Origin: JARYLZ01 sp964388275 | GTDB taxonomy: Bacteria > Bacteroidota > Ignavibacteria > SZUA-365 | Length of the DNA stretch: 64,000 nt | Direction of reading: 5' to 3' | NCBI GenBank assembly: GCA_964388275.1 | Contig: CAYLZD010000005.1 | Location: 118,683 to 182,682 of the forward strand | In this document: positions 25,693 to 34,701 of the stretch, piece by piece | How the letters are laid out: each line of letters starts with the position of its first letter | How positions within the stretch are numbered: position 1 is the stretch's first letter | Made by a program: the position numbers and the translations under genes | Notes under the pieces: model-generated | What the model was told of the DNA's origin: nothing | What the model saw: only the letters and a program-made list of their open reading frames with translations | Database searches by the model: none

Positions 25693-25734
25693 AAACCGCG
25701 TCACCCCTCATTGAGGAGGAGTGACGCGGTTTTT
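25693..25734 (+). terminator. Intrinsic terminator of the S46 peptidase gene
   Basis: AAACCGCGTCAC / GTGACGCGGTTT is a perfect 12-bp stem around a 16-nt loop, followed by TT and flanked by A and T tracts on both sides. It starts 24 bp after the stop codon. The A/T symmetry means it could also act on minus-strand transcripts. 25735-25838 shows nothing else. Confidence 0.85.
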
Positions 25735-25838
25735 CATTGCGGCGTCGTGTCGCCGGATCGGAGACGGAGCCGCGCGCATGGAGATCCGCCTTTCCGCAGC
25801 GGCCGCTTCGGTCCGAGCGTTTTACGAATTAACCGGGA

Positions 25839-26438
25839 TCAAGCGGAAGCGTGCGTTTTTTCCCACTCCGCGGCGAAATTCATCCCTGCATCGAAGGCGC
25901 GCAGGTTGGACTGCACCACTCCTTCGCCCTTGCGCGAAAAGATGGAGGATATCGCGGTTCGGAGATCTTCCACCGGCAGGCCGACATGCGTAGACGCCGC
26001 TCCCAGCACCACGATGTTGACCGCGCGGGCGTTCGCGTGTTCCCGCGCGATTGCGTCCCCGTCGATCAAAATCGTATTAGGGAGCTTTTCGATGCGGTCC
26101 CAGAGCTTTTCGAACTCTGGATAATTCGTGACATTGACGAACGGCTTTTTATTAGTGATGAGCCAGCCGTCCGGTCGCAGGAAAGACACATATCGGAGAG
26201 ATTCCATCGGTTCGACGCTGATTATGAGATCGGCGTGCCCCTCGGGTATAAGGTCGGAATGCACCTCCGCATCCGAAATACGCATGTGCGACTGCACGTC
26301 GCCGCCGCGCTGCGACATGCCGTGCACTTCCGACTGTTTCATGAACAGCCCTTTCTGAACCGCCGCGTATCCTATGACCGTGGCGATAGTGAGGATGCCC
26401 TGCCCTCCGACTCCGGCGAGAATGATGTCGCGTTTCAT
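25839..26438 (-). CDS. iorB: Indolepyruvate:ferredoxin oxidoreductase, beta subunit
   Basis: 199 residues from the ATG at 26438, which overlaps the iorA stop (ATGA) and has AAGGAG upstream. It shows the 2-oxoacid:ferredoxin oxidoreductase gamma-type domain: DIILAGVGGQGILTIATVIGYAA at the N-terminus, SEVHGMSQRGGDVQSHMRI and the late LGAAST motif. With IorA it oxidatively decarboxylates aryl pyruvates, made by transamination of Trp, Phe and Tyr, to aryl-acetyl-CoA while reducing ferredoxin. Cytoplasmic. Length is normal for IorB. Confidence 0.95.
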   Translation of the reverse strand: MKRDIILAGVGGQGILTIATVIGYAAVQKGLFMKQSEVHGMSQRGGDVQSHMRISDAEVHSDLIPEGHADLIISVEPMESLRYVSFLRPDGWLITNKKPFVNVTNYPEFEKLWDRIEKLPNTILIDGDAIAREHANARAVNIVVLGAASTHVGLPVEDLRTAISSIFSRKGEGVVQSNLRAFDAGMNFAAEWEKTHASA

Positions 26439-28033
26439 GATTTTTTCGTCTCCTTGCGCGAATCGGCGGCGGTTTGAATGCATTCCCTTCGTTGTATGAC
26501 GACGGAGATTCCGGGATGCTCGAGTTCTTTCCTAAAAGCCGCGACATTGTGGTCGTGGTTTTTTCTCAGCGGGTCTAGGACGACGACGTGTTCCGGCGGA
26601 ACGCCGACTCCCCTGCAGATGTCCTCGAGCCTGCCACGCGCGTGCGAGGACTGGCCTCCAGTCATGGCCGTGGTTTCATTATCCACGATCAGGACGGTGA
26701 TCGGAGCATTTTCGATCACGGCGTCGAGGAGGCCGGTGATGCCGGAGTGCGTGAATGTGGAGTCGCCGATCACCGCTACGGCGGGAACGAGACCCGCGTC
26801 GGCGGCGCCTTTGGCCATGGTGATGCTGGCGCCCATATCGACGCAGGAATTGATGGCGTTGAACGGAGGCAAGGCGCCCAGCGTATAGCAGCCGATATCC
26901 GAGAAGACGCGACCTTCCTCGTAATCCGCGAGGGCCACGTTCAGTGCCTCGAAGGAGTCTATGTGCGGGCAGCCCTTGCAGAGTTCGGGCGGACGCGGCA
27001 CGACTACATCCTTGATGGCCTCGCCCGGATGTATTTGCATGCCGAGAGAGCGGGCGACTATGTTGGGATCGAGCTCGCCGGCCCGCGGCACGACGCCGTC
27101 CATGCGCCCCTTGATTTTGCCGCTGTCGTCCAGCAGCCCGCGCAGCATTTCCTCGACGAAAGGCGCTCCGTCTTCGAGGACGAGGATGCTCTCGCAAGCG
27201 TCGAACATGCGTTTCACGAGCGGACGCGGAACCGGGTACTGGCCGATTTTCAGCACGGGGTACGGACATCCGCCGGGGAAATTTTCCATCAGGTAATTGT
27301 AGGCGATTCCGCAGGCGACGACGCCCAATTTCGTGTCGCTACCTTCGATGAACCGGTTCAGAGGGGAGTCGAGGGCGGCTTCCTCGAAAGCCGACTGCTT
27401 TTTCAGAAGCGAGGCGTAGTTGCGGCGCGCTATCGCCGGAAGGAGAACGAACTGGCGCTTGTCCTCGGGCAGACGCAGGGAATTCTCCGGGCGTTGTTCG
27501 CGGAGTTCCACACCCGCGCGCGAATGCGCCAGGCGCGTGGTCAACCGGAGCAGCACGGGAGTGCTGAACTTCTCCGACAAATCGAAGCCCAGATGCATCG
27601 CATCATAGGCTTCCTGTTGATTGCCTGGCTCGAGTATCGGGACCAGAGCGAATTTTCCGTAATAGCGCGAGTCCTGCTCGTTCTGGGAAGAATGCATCGA
27701 CGGATCGTCGGCGGCCACGACAACGAGACCTCCATTAGCGCCTGTGATTCCCGCATTGACGAAGCCGTCCGCGGCGACATTCAGGCCGACATGTTTCATG
27801 CAGGCCATGGCGCGCTTCCCGGCATAAGACATGCCGAGGGCCGCTTCCATGGCGGTTTTTTCGTTGGCGGACCATTGGGAATGCACTTTTCTCGACTTCG
27901 CGTCGGGCGAGCGCTGGATGTATTCGGTGATTTCGGTCGACGGAGTGCCCGGGTAGGCATAAACGCCCGACAAGCCGGCGTCCAAAGCGCCCTGAGCGAT
28001 GGCTTCGTCACCGAGAAGCATCATACGTTTCAT
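26435..28033 (-). CDS. iorA: Indolepyruvate:ferredoxin oxidoreductase, alpha subunit (short form without ferredoxin domain)
   Basis: 532 residues. N-terminal pyrimidine-binding domain (LLGDEAIAQGALDAGLSGVYAYPGTPSTEI), central domain and C-terminal thiamine-diphosphate domain with GDSTFTHSGI and VDNETTAMTGGQ, the TPP-Mg motif. Classical IorA proteins are about 600-650 residues and end with two [4Fe-4S] motifs; this one stops at VVIQRRECIQTAADSRKETKKS, so that domain is absent. A CKGCPH motif lies near residue 350. Electron transfer to ferredoxin may use a separate partner or the family's short form. The neighbouring divergent MFS gene may be a related transporter. Confidence 0.95.
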   Translation of the reverse strand: MKRMMLLGDEAIAQGALDAGLSGVYAYPGTPSTEITEYIQRSPDAKSRKVHSQWSANEKTAMEAALGMSYAGKRAMACMKHVGLNVAADGFVNAGITGANGGLVVVAADDPSMHSSQNEQDSRYYGKFALVPILEPGNQQEAYDAMHLGFDLSEKFSTPVLLRLTTRLAHSRAGVELREQRPENSLRLPEDKRQFVLLPAIARRNYASLLKKQSAFEEAALDSPLNRFIEGSDTKLGVVACGIAYNYLMENFPGGCPYPVLKIGQYPVPRPLVKRMFDACESILVLEDGAPFVEEMLRGLLDDSGKIKGRMDGVVPRAGELDPNIVARSLGMQIHPGEAIKDVVVPRPPELCKGCPHIDSFEALNVALADYEEGRVFSDIGCYTLGALPPFNAINSCVDMGASITMAKGAADAGLVPAVAVIGDSTFTHSGITGLLDAVIENAPITVLIVDNETTAMTGGQSSHARGRLEDICRGVGVPPEHVVVLDPLRKNHDHNVAAFRKELEHPGISVVIQRRECIQTAADSRKETKKS

Positions 28034-28232
28034 GTGCTACCTTCGGATGTTATATGTACTTTTGGAAGATGGGCGAGCAGGATCATTTCCGATCGAATGT
28101 GCTTTTTTCCTCTCCCCGGATTTCTAAAAATACTTCCCGGCGATCTGATTTCCTATCGTTTCACTCCTGCGAAGCAATGCCGCGCAGTCTTTTCAACCAT
28201 GACTTCAGATCCATGGAAAACCGGATTCCCCT
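28034..28232. other. Divergent intergenic region iorA / MFS transporter
   Basis: 199 bp holding both promoters. The iorA ATG has AAGGTAG upstream. No tRNA or clear regulatory repeat was seen. Confidence 0.4.
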
Positions 28233-29423
28233 GTGAAGGACGAGCACGCATTGTACACGCCGACGTTCATACTCGGCTTTACGTACAACTTCATCATAGC
28301 CCTGCATTTTACAAACAATGCATTGTATCCCATATACGTGCAGTCGGAAGGCGGCGGCATAGCATTGGTCGGTCTTTTCATGGGCGTGTATTCGGCGGCA
28401 GCGGTGGCCGGGCGCCCGATAATCGGACTCCTGATTGACCGTTGCGGCGCAGGATCGGTTCTTGTTACTGGATGTTTGTGTCTTAGTCTGCCGGCTTTCT
28501 GTTTCGCGGGAATGCTGGGAGCCGGACTCGGTCCGGCGGCATGGGCGCTCAGATCGGTTCAGGGATTCGGATACGGCGCTCATTTTTCAGCCACATTCAC
28601 TCTTGCGGTGAAGATCTCCCCGGCCGGCCGGCGCAACGAAGCGATAGCCATGTACGGAGTTTCCGGGCTTGCAGGCGCGATGGTCGGTCCGATAATCGGA
28701 GAAATGGTCGTAAACGGCCTCGGTCTTCAAGTCTTCTTCATCGCGATGGGCTTCATCGGGATCACGGCGGCTCTTATCGTATCGCGAATCCGAGTAGGCC
28801 GTCCCGATGCGAAGGCGCCGTCACCCAGGGCTGTATTGAGCGCGATGCGCGCGCCCGGTCTGAGGTTTGCCGCCCTGCTGGCACTGCTTCTGGCAGTGTG
28901 CTATTCCTCGCCGCAGAGCTTTCTTGCCACTATTGCGGAATCGCGCGGCATTAGGGATTTCAGTCTCTATTTCACCGCGTGGGGGTTCGGAGGGATCATA
29001 ATCAGGATCGTCGGAGGCAGATGGGGCGACAGATACGGACTGCGCCGAGTTCTGCTGCCCGGTTTCTCGTTATATGCAGCCGGCCTTGTCCTGCTTGCCG
29101 TGTCTCACACGACCGCGGGCGTTATCGCTGCCGGTTTCCTGTGCGGGATCGCGCATGGGATTTCGTTTCCGGCGGTGACCGCACTAGGGTTCGCGCTGGC
29201 GCCGGAGGAGATGACGGGCAGCGCCATGGCTCTGGTGACGGGCATGATGGACGCAGGCGCCGCGATAATGTCACTCGCCGTCGGCCGCGCAGCTGAAGCG
29301 GCAGGATTCGGCATAATTTTTCCTCTTGCGGCCGCGGCTGCCTTGACCGCGGCCATTGTCCTGTACACAGATATAAGGAAAAATCCAACCGCAATACGAT
29401 CAAGCTCCGGCTCCCCATCATGA
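28233..29423 (+). CDS. Major facilitator superfamily transporter
   Basis: 396 residues, GTG start. Twelve hydrophobic segments; the MFS signature between TM2 and TM3 is seen as GRPIIGLLIDRCGAGSVL, and the repeat after TM8 as GRWGDRYGLRRVLLPG. It resembles the drug/sugar or YfcJ-like exporters. Divergent from iorAB, so a link to aryl-acid or aromatic amino-acid movement is possible but unproven. The stop overlaps an ATG by ATGA, but the downstream DUF3078 protein most likely starts later. Confidence 0.9.
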   Translation: MKDEHALYTPTFILGFTYNFIIALHFTNNALYPIYVQSEGGGIALVGLFMGVYSAAAVAGRPIIGLLIDRCGAGSVLVTGCLCLSLPAFCFAGMLGAGLGPAAWALRSVQGFGYGAHFSATFTLAVKISPAGRRNEAIAMYGVSGLAGAMVGPIIGEMVVNGLGLQVFFIAMGFIGITAALIVSRIRVGRPDAKAPSPRAVLSAMRAPGLRFAALLALLLAVCYSSPQSFLATIAESRGIRDFSLYFTAWGFGGIIIRIVGGRWGDRYGLRRVLLPGFSLYAAGLVLLAVSHTTAGVIAAGFLCGIAHGISFPAVTALGFALAPEEMTGSAMALVTGMMDAGAAIMSLAVGRAAEAAGFGIIFPLAAAAALTAAIVLYTDIRKNPTAIRSSSGSPS

Positions 29424-29557
29424 AGGAATCCGACCGCGATTCGCGCAGCTCGCGGAATTGCTACAGTGCCGGAAGGTGCTTACCTTTGTTTTCCGGCGCA
29501 GCACGCGCGCGGGTCCAAATCCTACAGCACAAGTCTCATATCGTCAGGGTCAAAGCA

Positions 29558-30412
29558 ATGGCACGAAAAATCGCTGTGTTCGTAGTTCTTTTCAGCGGAC
29601 TCATGTCGGCACAGGAAGCCGCAAAACCACCCGAATACGGATGGAAAAAGACGCTCGTTTCCGGTTTAAATCTGACGCAAGTGAGCCTGCACAACTGGGT
29701 GCAAGGCGGAGAAAACACGCTTGCGTGGACTTTCTTGACCACGGGCAAATTCGTCTACGATCAGGAGACATACGCCTGGACGAACAATCTGAAGCTGACC
29801 TACGGTCAGACTAAAGTGGGAAGCAGGGAATTCGAGAAGACGGATGACGAACTCTTTTTCGAAAGCATGGCCGCATACAATCTGGGCTGGAAGGCGAATC
29901 CCTACTTCGCCGCGTCGGCGCGCACACAGCTCGCTCCGGGTTACAAGATGATCCGAGACGAGAGCGCGCAGACGGATATCAAGACGCAGACCTCCGGCTT
30001 TTTCGACCCGGGTTATCTCATGCAGAGCGCCGGATTCACATATCAACCGTCCGAAATATTCGGAATGCGGCTCGGTATCGCCGTCAAGGAGACCTTCGCC
30101 TCAAAATATGCCGCATACGGTTATACCGGGGATCCCGGGAAGAAAGTCAGAGTGCAGACCGGCATCGAATTCGGAAGCAACTTGAAATATCAAGTCATGG
30201 AAAACATACTGTTCACTTCTCAGCTGAACACCTTTTCCGCCTTCGAGAAGCTGGACGTTTGGGATGTGCGCTGGGACAATTCGCTGACCGCCAAGGTGAA
30301 CGCTTACGTCAACGTTTCTCTGAATGTGTTGATAGTGCACGAGATAGCGCAAACACGCCGCACGCAGCTGAAGCAGATTCTGGCACTAGGACTCAGTTAT
30401 ACACTTTTCTGA
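29558..30412 (+). CDS. DUF3078-family secreted/outer-membrane protein
   Basis: 284 residues from the ATG at 29558, chosen because it gives a proper signal peptide (ARKIAVFVVLFSGLMSAQE). The frame is open to 29420, but the extra 46 residues look non-coding. The body is beta-rich with KTLVSGLNLTQVSLHNWVQGGENTLAW, the DUF3078 hallmark, and alternating strand patterns ending in LGLSYTLF (an aromatic C-terminus suited to Bam insertion). Found mostly in Bacteroidota/Chlorobiota. It probably forms a small outer-membrane barrel; function unknown. Confidence 0.85.
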   Translation: MARKIAVFVVLFSGLMSAQEAAKPPEYGWKKTLVSGLNLTQVSLHNWVQGGENTLAWTFLTTGKFVYDQETYAWTNNLKLTYGQTKVGSREFEKTDDELFFESMAAYNLGWKANPYFAASARTQLAPGYKMIRDESAQTDIKTQTSGFFDPGYLMQSAGFTYQPSEIFGMRLGIAVKETFASKYAAYGYTGDPGKKVRVQTGIEFGSNLKYQVMENILFTSQLNTFSAFEKLDVWDVRWDNSLTAKVNAYVNVSLNVLIVHEIAQTRRTQLKQILALGLSYTLF

Positions 30413-30447
30413 TCCACTCATTCATCCTCACGAAACGGAGCATCCCA

Positions 30448-30876
30448 ATGCTGAAAGAATTTAAAGAATTCGTGATGCGCGGAAATGTGATCGACATGGC
30501 CGTGGGCATCATTATAGGCGCCGCTTTCGGCACGATAGTATCTTCGCTGGTCAACGACGTGATCATGCCGCCGATCGGCCTGCTCCTCGGCGGCGTGGAT
30601 TTCTCGAGTTTCTTCATCCTGCTGAAGGAAGGGGGCACACCCGGACCTTACGCAGACCTGAAAGCCGCCGCGGACGCCGGCGCAGTGACACTCAACTACG
30701 GCAAGTTCATCAACACCCTGATCTCGTTCCTGATCGTCGCATTCGCGATTTTCCTGCTGGTCAAGAGCGTCAACAGGCTGAAACGCGAGGCGCCGCCAGC
30801 CGAGCCGGCACCCGCAGCGCCGCCTGAGGATGTGCTGCTTCTGCGCGAGATACGCGATTCGCTGAAGAACAAGTAG
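30448..30876 (+). CDS. mscL: Large-conductance mechanosensitive channel
   Basis: 142 residues from the ATG at 30448 (ACGGAG upstream). N-terminal MLKEFKEFVMRGNVIDMAVGIIIGAAFGTIVSSLVNDVIMPP is the MscL signature covering the amphipathic helix and TM1 pore; TM2 is FINTLISFLIVAFAIFLLV; the tail ends with an acidic helix (EDVLLLREIRDSL). Homopentameric inner-membrane channel releasing solutes on hypo-osmotic shock. Length is normal. The region 30877-31093 downstream holds no gene. Confidence 0.97.
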   Translation: MLKEFKEFVMRGNVIDMAVGIIIGAAFGTIVSSLVNDVIMPPIGLLLGGVDFSSFFILLKEGGTPGPYADLKAAADAGAVTLNYGKFINTLISFLIVAFAIFLLVKSVNRLKREAPPAEPAPAAPPEDVLLLREIRDSLKNK

Positions 30877-31075
30877 GTCCGGCATAACGACGCCGGTATC
30901 CGGTTCCCGGCGGCTGTTCCCACGCACACAGGCATATGCCGCGACTGGATTTCGCTCATCCCGCGGCAGCCGGTGATCGGACGCACGCGGAAGGTCCGAA
31001 AGGGACCGTTTGGGCGGATTTGGAATTTCACCGGGTGCTCGTATCTTATGTATTGCCTGATTCCAAACCCCTGAA

Positions 31076-31087
31076 GAAAGGCCTTTC
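31076..31087. promoter_or_regulatory. Perfect 12-bp palindrome just upstream of the phosphatase gene
   Basis: GAAAGGCCTTTC is a complete palindrome 6 bp before the start codon at 31094 and overlaps the AAGG-like ribosome site. It could be an operator or a translation-blocking hairpin for the partner-switching operon. Chance occurrence is possible. Confidence 0.3.
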
Positions 31088-31093
31088 AATCGT

Positions 31094-32326
31094 ATGGCGA
31101 CAACCGCTTCTGCAGTATCGACTGAAAACAAAGTCCCATCCGCCGCGACGAAGATTCTTGTGGTTGATGATGAGCCGGATCTGGAGCTGCTGATCCGGCA
31201 GCGCTTCAGACAAATGATACAGAGCCGACAGCTCGAGTTCATTTTCGCCCATAACGGAGTGGAAGCCCTGTCTGTGCTGCAGCGTGAAAGGGATGTCGAG
31301 ATTCTGTTGACCGACATCAACATGCCGAAAATGGACGGTTTGACACTTCTGGCGCGATTGCGCGAAACGCCTGTCAACAGCATGCTGCGTTCCATTATCG
31401 TCAGCGCCTACGGCGACATGGAGAATATCAGAACTGCGATGAACCGCGGAGCGTTCGATTTCATCACCAAGCCCATCGATTTCAACGATCTCCGTATCAC
31501 CATCGACAAGACCAGAGAACTGCTCGAAATCCTAAAGCAAGCGGAGAACGCGCGCGAACAGCTCATATCGATCCAGCAGGAACTCCGGGTAGCGAGGCAT
31601 ATTCAGGAGTCCATACTCCCCAAGCCCTTGGAAGACTGCGCAATCATGAAGCCTTTCGAGTTGTGCGGCAACATGGTCGCGGCCAGGGAAGTCGGCGGGG
31701 ACTTTTACGATTACTTCATGCTCGACGAAGAGCATCTGGGTTTTGTGATCGGCGACGTGTCAGGAAAGGGAGTGCCGGCCGCAATATTCATGGCGATGTC
31801 CAGGACGCTGATTCGCGCGACAGCGATGCGTGAACACAGCCCTGAGCGCTGCCTGAATCACGTGAACAGGGTGCTCAGCGCGGAGAGCGATTCTGCCATG
31901 TTCGTGACGGTTTTTTACGGAGTTTTAAATATTCACAACGGCAAGCTGCGCTATTGCAACGCCGGGCATCAGTCTCCCTATCACCTCCGGCCTCCGCAGG
32001 GTGTAGAGGAACTGCCGTCTTCCAACGGCTTGGTGCTCGGGGTGCTCGAGGATATGACATACGATATGCTCGAGACCGCAATGGATCCCGGCGATTCTCT
32101 TCTGCTGTATACCGACGGGGTAACCGAGGCCATGAACCGGAACGGGGAGTTGTATTCCGACGAGAGATTGCTCAATCATCTCAAGCTCCTGCCCGTTTTA
32201 TCGACGAAGGATCTCGTGTGCGACGTTTTCAAAGACGTCAGGCAATTCAGCGGGGACGCCCAGCAGTCGGACGATATCACCGCAATCGCGATCCGTTTCC
32301 TGGGACCGCGCGCTGATGTCGCATGA
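31094..32326 (+). CDS. Response-regulator receiver fused to a PP2C (SpoIIE/RsbU-type) phosphatase
   Basis: 410 residues: receiver (20-140, acidic pair DDE, phosphoacceptor D74 in LLTDINMPKMDG, K127), a coiled-coil linker (about 142-175) and a PP2C serine phosphatase domain (about 185-405; GGDFYD at 201-206, DVSGKGVPA at 221-229, TDGVTEAMN, QSDDITAIA). PP2C enzymes of this class dephosphorylate STAS anti-anti-sigma proteins. Phosphorylation by an unknown histidine kinase should control the activity. It heads a same-strand run with a STAS protein and an RsbW-like kinase interleaved with ABC transporter genes, so the natural substrate is probably the STAS protein at 33454. Confidence 0.94.
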   Translation: MATTASAVSTENKVPSAATKILVVDDEPDLELLIRQRFRQMIQSRQLEFIFAHNGVEALSVLQRERDVEILLTDINMPKMDGLTLLARLRETPVNSMLRSIIVSAYGDMENIRTAMNRGAFDFITKPIDFNDLRITIDKTRELLEILKQAENAREQLISIQQELRVARHIQESILPKPLEDCAIMKPFELCGNMVAAREVGGDFYDYFMLDEEHLGFVIGDVSGKGVPAAIFMAMSRTLIRATAMREHSPERCLNHVNRVLSAESDSAMFVTVFYGVLNIHNGKLRYCNAGHQSPYHLRPPQGVEELPSSNGLVLGVLEDMTYDMLETAMDPGDSLLLYTDGVTEAMNRNGELYSDERLLNHLKLLPVLSTKDLVCDVFKDVRQFSGDAQQSDDITAIAIRFLGPRADVA

Positions 32327-32393
32327 GAGCAGATGGAAATGGGCCGACGGTCGAAGACACTGCACAGAAAAGACATCAACAAGGAGAAGTAAC

Positions 32394-33422
32394 TTGAAAA
32401 CGCTATCTCGCAGACTCCTCGTGGGTCCGGTCATCTTCGCAGCCGCGGCGCTGCTGATGAGTTTTTCGTCCTGCGGAAAAGGCGACGGAGACCGCAGCAC
32501 CGCCACTCCAGGCAAAAAATGGAAATTCACGATCGTGAAATTCGAGGAATTGCAGCAGACCGAGGACACCGAGCGCGGACTGCGGCTGGGTTTGCGCGAT
32601 GCCGGCCTGATAGAAGGCGTCGATTATGAAATCACCAGTCTCAACGCGCAGGGGGACATTCCCGTTCTGCTCAGTCTGTTCGACAAGGTCAGCGCCGACA
32701 ATACGGATTTGCTGATTTCTCTTCAGACGACAACTCTGAACACCGCCATCAAGAGAGTTAGGAACACGCCGATCGTTTTCATGGTCGTGGCGAATCCCTT
32801 CGTCATTACCACCGTCGGGCAGAACGACACTTTACACCTGCCCTATCTGACCGGAGTATACACTAAGACGACGTTCGACCGCATGCTGGAGTACATCCGG
32901 GCCTGCATGCCTCAAGCAAAATCGATCGGGACGCTCTTCTCTTCACGCGAGCTGAACGCCACCTATTACAAATCGCAACTCCTGGCCGCCGCGCAGAAGC
33001 AGGGTTTAGAGGTCAAAGCCATGGACGTAGGAAGCCGCACGGACGTTTCTCCGGCGATGCACGCGCTTTGCGGGATGGGAGTCGATGCGATCTGCCAGAT
33101 AGAGGACAATCTCACGAGCGCCTCCTTCCCGGTGATCGCCCAGGTTGCACGGCAGTACAAGCTCCCGATTTTTTCCTTCGTCAACGAACAGGCCCGAATG
33201 GGATCGAGCGTCGTCTTCGCGCCCGATTATCATGAGACGGCCCGCGAAACGGCGTCTATGATAACGCGGCTGATGCGCGGGGAGAAAGCCGGCGACATAC
33301 CCTTCCGCCGCGTCAACAGGTTTCACCTGATAGTGAATCCGGACAACGCATCGTCCATCGGACTGAAAATTCCGGAGAATGTGATCGCGCAGGCGGACTC
33401 CGTGATAGGCAACCCGGGCTGA
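32394..33422 (+). CDS. ABC transporter substrate-binding lipoprotein (ABC_sub_bind/TrpX-type)
   Basis: 342 residues. The start is set at TTG 32394, preceded by AAGGAG 7 bp upstream; the open frame back to 32316 overlaps the phosphatase gene and has no such site. Signal peptide with lipobox (LLMSFSSCGKGD). Periplasmic binding fold typical of PF04392: KFTIVKFEELQQTEDTERGLRLGL, NTPIVFMVVANPF, SIGTLFSSRELN, DAICQIEDNLT and VFAPDYHETARETASM. Family members with linked TrpYZ-like permease/ATPase are predicted tryptophan/tyrosine importers, but the ligand is not determined here. The STAS gene follows. Confidence 0.9.
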   Translation: MKTLSRRLLVGPVIFAAAALLMSFSSCGKGDGDRSTATPGKKWKFTIVKFEELQQTEDTERGLRLGLRDAGLIEGVDYEITSLNAQGDIPVLLSLFDKVSADNTDLLISLQTTTLNTAIKRVRNTPIVFMVVANPFVITTVGQNDTLHLPYLTGVYTKTTFDRMLEYIRACMPQAKSIGTLFSSRELNATYYKSQLLAAAQKQGLEVKAMDVGSRTDVSPAMHALCGMGVDAICQIEDNLTSASFPVIAQVARQYKLPIFSFVNEQARMGSSVVFAPDYHETARETASMITRLMRGEKAGDIPFRRVNRFHLIVNPDNASSIGLKIPENVIAQADSVIGNPG

Positions 33423-33453
33423 GAATCAGTTCCGGAGCGCGGGAAGCCGCCTT

Positions 33454-34689
33454 ATGGAAATCGAACAGCATTACAGGGGCGACACAGCGGAGTTGCGAAT
33501 CGCCGGGCGTTTGGACGCGTACTGGGCGGCTCATCTTTCCACCGATCTCGATTCGCTGCTTCGTCAGGGTTATCACAGGATAGTGCTCGACTTCGCCGCC
33601 GTGGAATTCCTCAGTTCCGCAGGCATCGGCGTGTTGTTGAAATACTACAAAATCCTGGCCGCGGTCAACGGTTCCCTCACGGTTGTCAATCCGAGAGAAC
33701 TGGTCAAGAACGTGCTGGACCTCTCCGGAGTGACGCCGTATCTGATCAAGTCCCGGAGTTCCGAGGTTGCAAATAAAACCTCTGTCGCGCCGGAAAGATT
33801 TTTTGAACGCGCAGGGCATTCCTATCGTTTGCAGGAAATGGACGCTTCGGCCGAATTGACCTGCCGGATCATCGGCGAGGCGGCGGGAGGGACGCGGAGG
33901 CCGGTCGATTCCTTCACGGTTTCCTTTCCCGACGATTCTTTCGCAATCGGTATCGGCGCGCATGGACGCGACTTCGAGGATTGCAGGGAGAGATTCGGCG
34001 AATTGCTCTCAGTCGCCGGGGTCACTTTCCACCTGCCGACCGTCGGCAGCACGCAGCCGGATTACGACGCGGTCGGAAAGGAAGCTCAGATGCTTCACGG
34101 ACTCCTGTGCGGCGGCGGTTTTTCGCATCAGTTTCGCTTCGACGCCGGCGCCGACGGCGAAGAGATCACTATGAACGAACTTCTTGAGGTAATGACTGAG
34201 AGCCTCGGAGAGGAATGCGCAACGGCGGGATTTGTCATGTTGGCCGAGACGGCGGGGCTGGTGGGCGCGTGGCTGAAGCGGTCTCCCGCCGCGTGCGACG
34301 CGGAGACATTTTTCCGCCATCCCGAAATCAGAGAGCACATCGGATATGCGCTGGCGCCGATGTATGCGCGTTCTTCAGCGTGGCTAGCCGGCGTCGTTGC
34401 CAAAGATGCCGGGGGCGCCCTCGCGACCATGTTGAGGCCTTCCGCCGCCGGCTCGCAACTATCGGCGCATGTCCATGCGCTGGCGCTTTCGTACAGGCAC
34501 ATTCCAAAAGGCAAGCTCGACCTTGCGGAGACGGTCGAAACGATGTTCGACCCGGAGGTTTTCGACGCGGAATCGCTGCTGGGGATGCTTCATCTCGTTA
34601 ACGACGAGAGGCCTGCGGTCGGACGGGGGCAGAGCGCTTTCCATCGCGGCGTCTGCTGGGCCGGACCGGTGCGGAGTTTCAGATCCTGA
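33454..34689 (+). CDS. STAS-domain anti-sigma-factor-antagonist-like protein with a long unknown C-terminal region
   Basis: 411 residues. Residues 1-110 are a STAS domain (IAGRLDAYWAAHL, RIVLDFAAVEFLSSAGIGVLLKYYK) with serines 54-55 in the loop that holds the phosphoserine of SpoIIAA/RsbV. The remaining 300 residues match nothing I recognise; they look alpha/beta, with CRERFGELLSVAGV, MTESLGEECATAGFVMLAETAGLVGAW, RPSAAGSQLSAHVHALALSYRHIP and a Glu/Asp-rich tail. Anti-anti-sigma proteins are normally about 110 residues, so the extension is unusual. It is flanked by the binding protein (upstream) and permease (12 bp downstream), and a phosphatase and kinase of the partner-switching type lie in the same operon. 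Confidence 0.85.
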   Translation: MEIEQHYRGDTAELRIAGRLDAYWAAHLSTDLDSLLRQGYHRIVLDFAAVEFLSSAGIGVLLKYYKILAAVNGSLTVVNPRELVKNVLDLSGVTPYLIKSRSSEVANKTSVAPERFFERAGHSYRLQEMDASAELTCRIIGEAAGGTRRPVDSFTVSFPDDSFAIGIGAHGRDFEDCRERFGELLSVAGVTFHLPTVGSTQPDYDAVGKEAQMLHGLLCGGGFSHQFRFDAGADGEEITMNELLEVMTESLGEECATAGFVMLAETAGLVGAWLKRSPAACDAETFFRHPEIREHIGYALAPMYARSSAWLAGVVAKDAGGALATMLRPSAAGSQLSAHVHALALSYRHIPKGKLDLAETVETMFDPEVFDAESLLGMLHLVNDERPAVGRGQSAFHRGVCWAGPVRSFRS

Positions 34690-34701
34690 GAGGGGGCCGG
34701 A

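Noticed and set aside
26588..28438. Long plus-strand open frame opposite iorA
   Set aside because: Antisense shadow of a well-supported gene; no ribosome site, no recognisable motif and composition typical of GC-rich opposite-strand openness.
29420..29557. Extending the DUF3078 gene back to the ATGA overlap with the MFS stop
   Set aside because: The extra 46 residues are basic and non-signal-like, while the ATG at 29558 gives a clean signal peptide and a ribosome site.
32316..32393. Upstream start of the ABC binding lipoprotein overlapping the phosphatase gene
   Set aside because: The TTG at 32394 has a strong AAGGAG and leads directly into the lipoprotein signal; the earlier start has neither.
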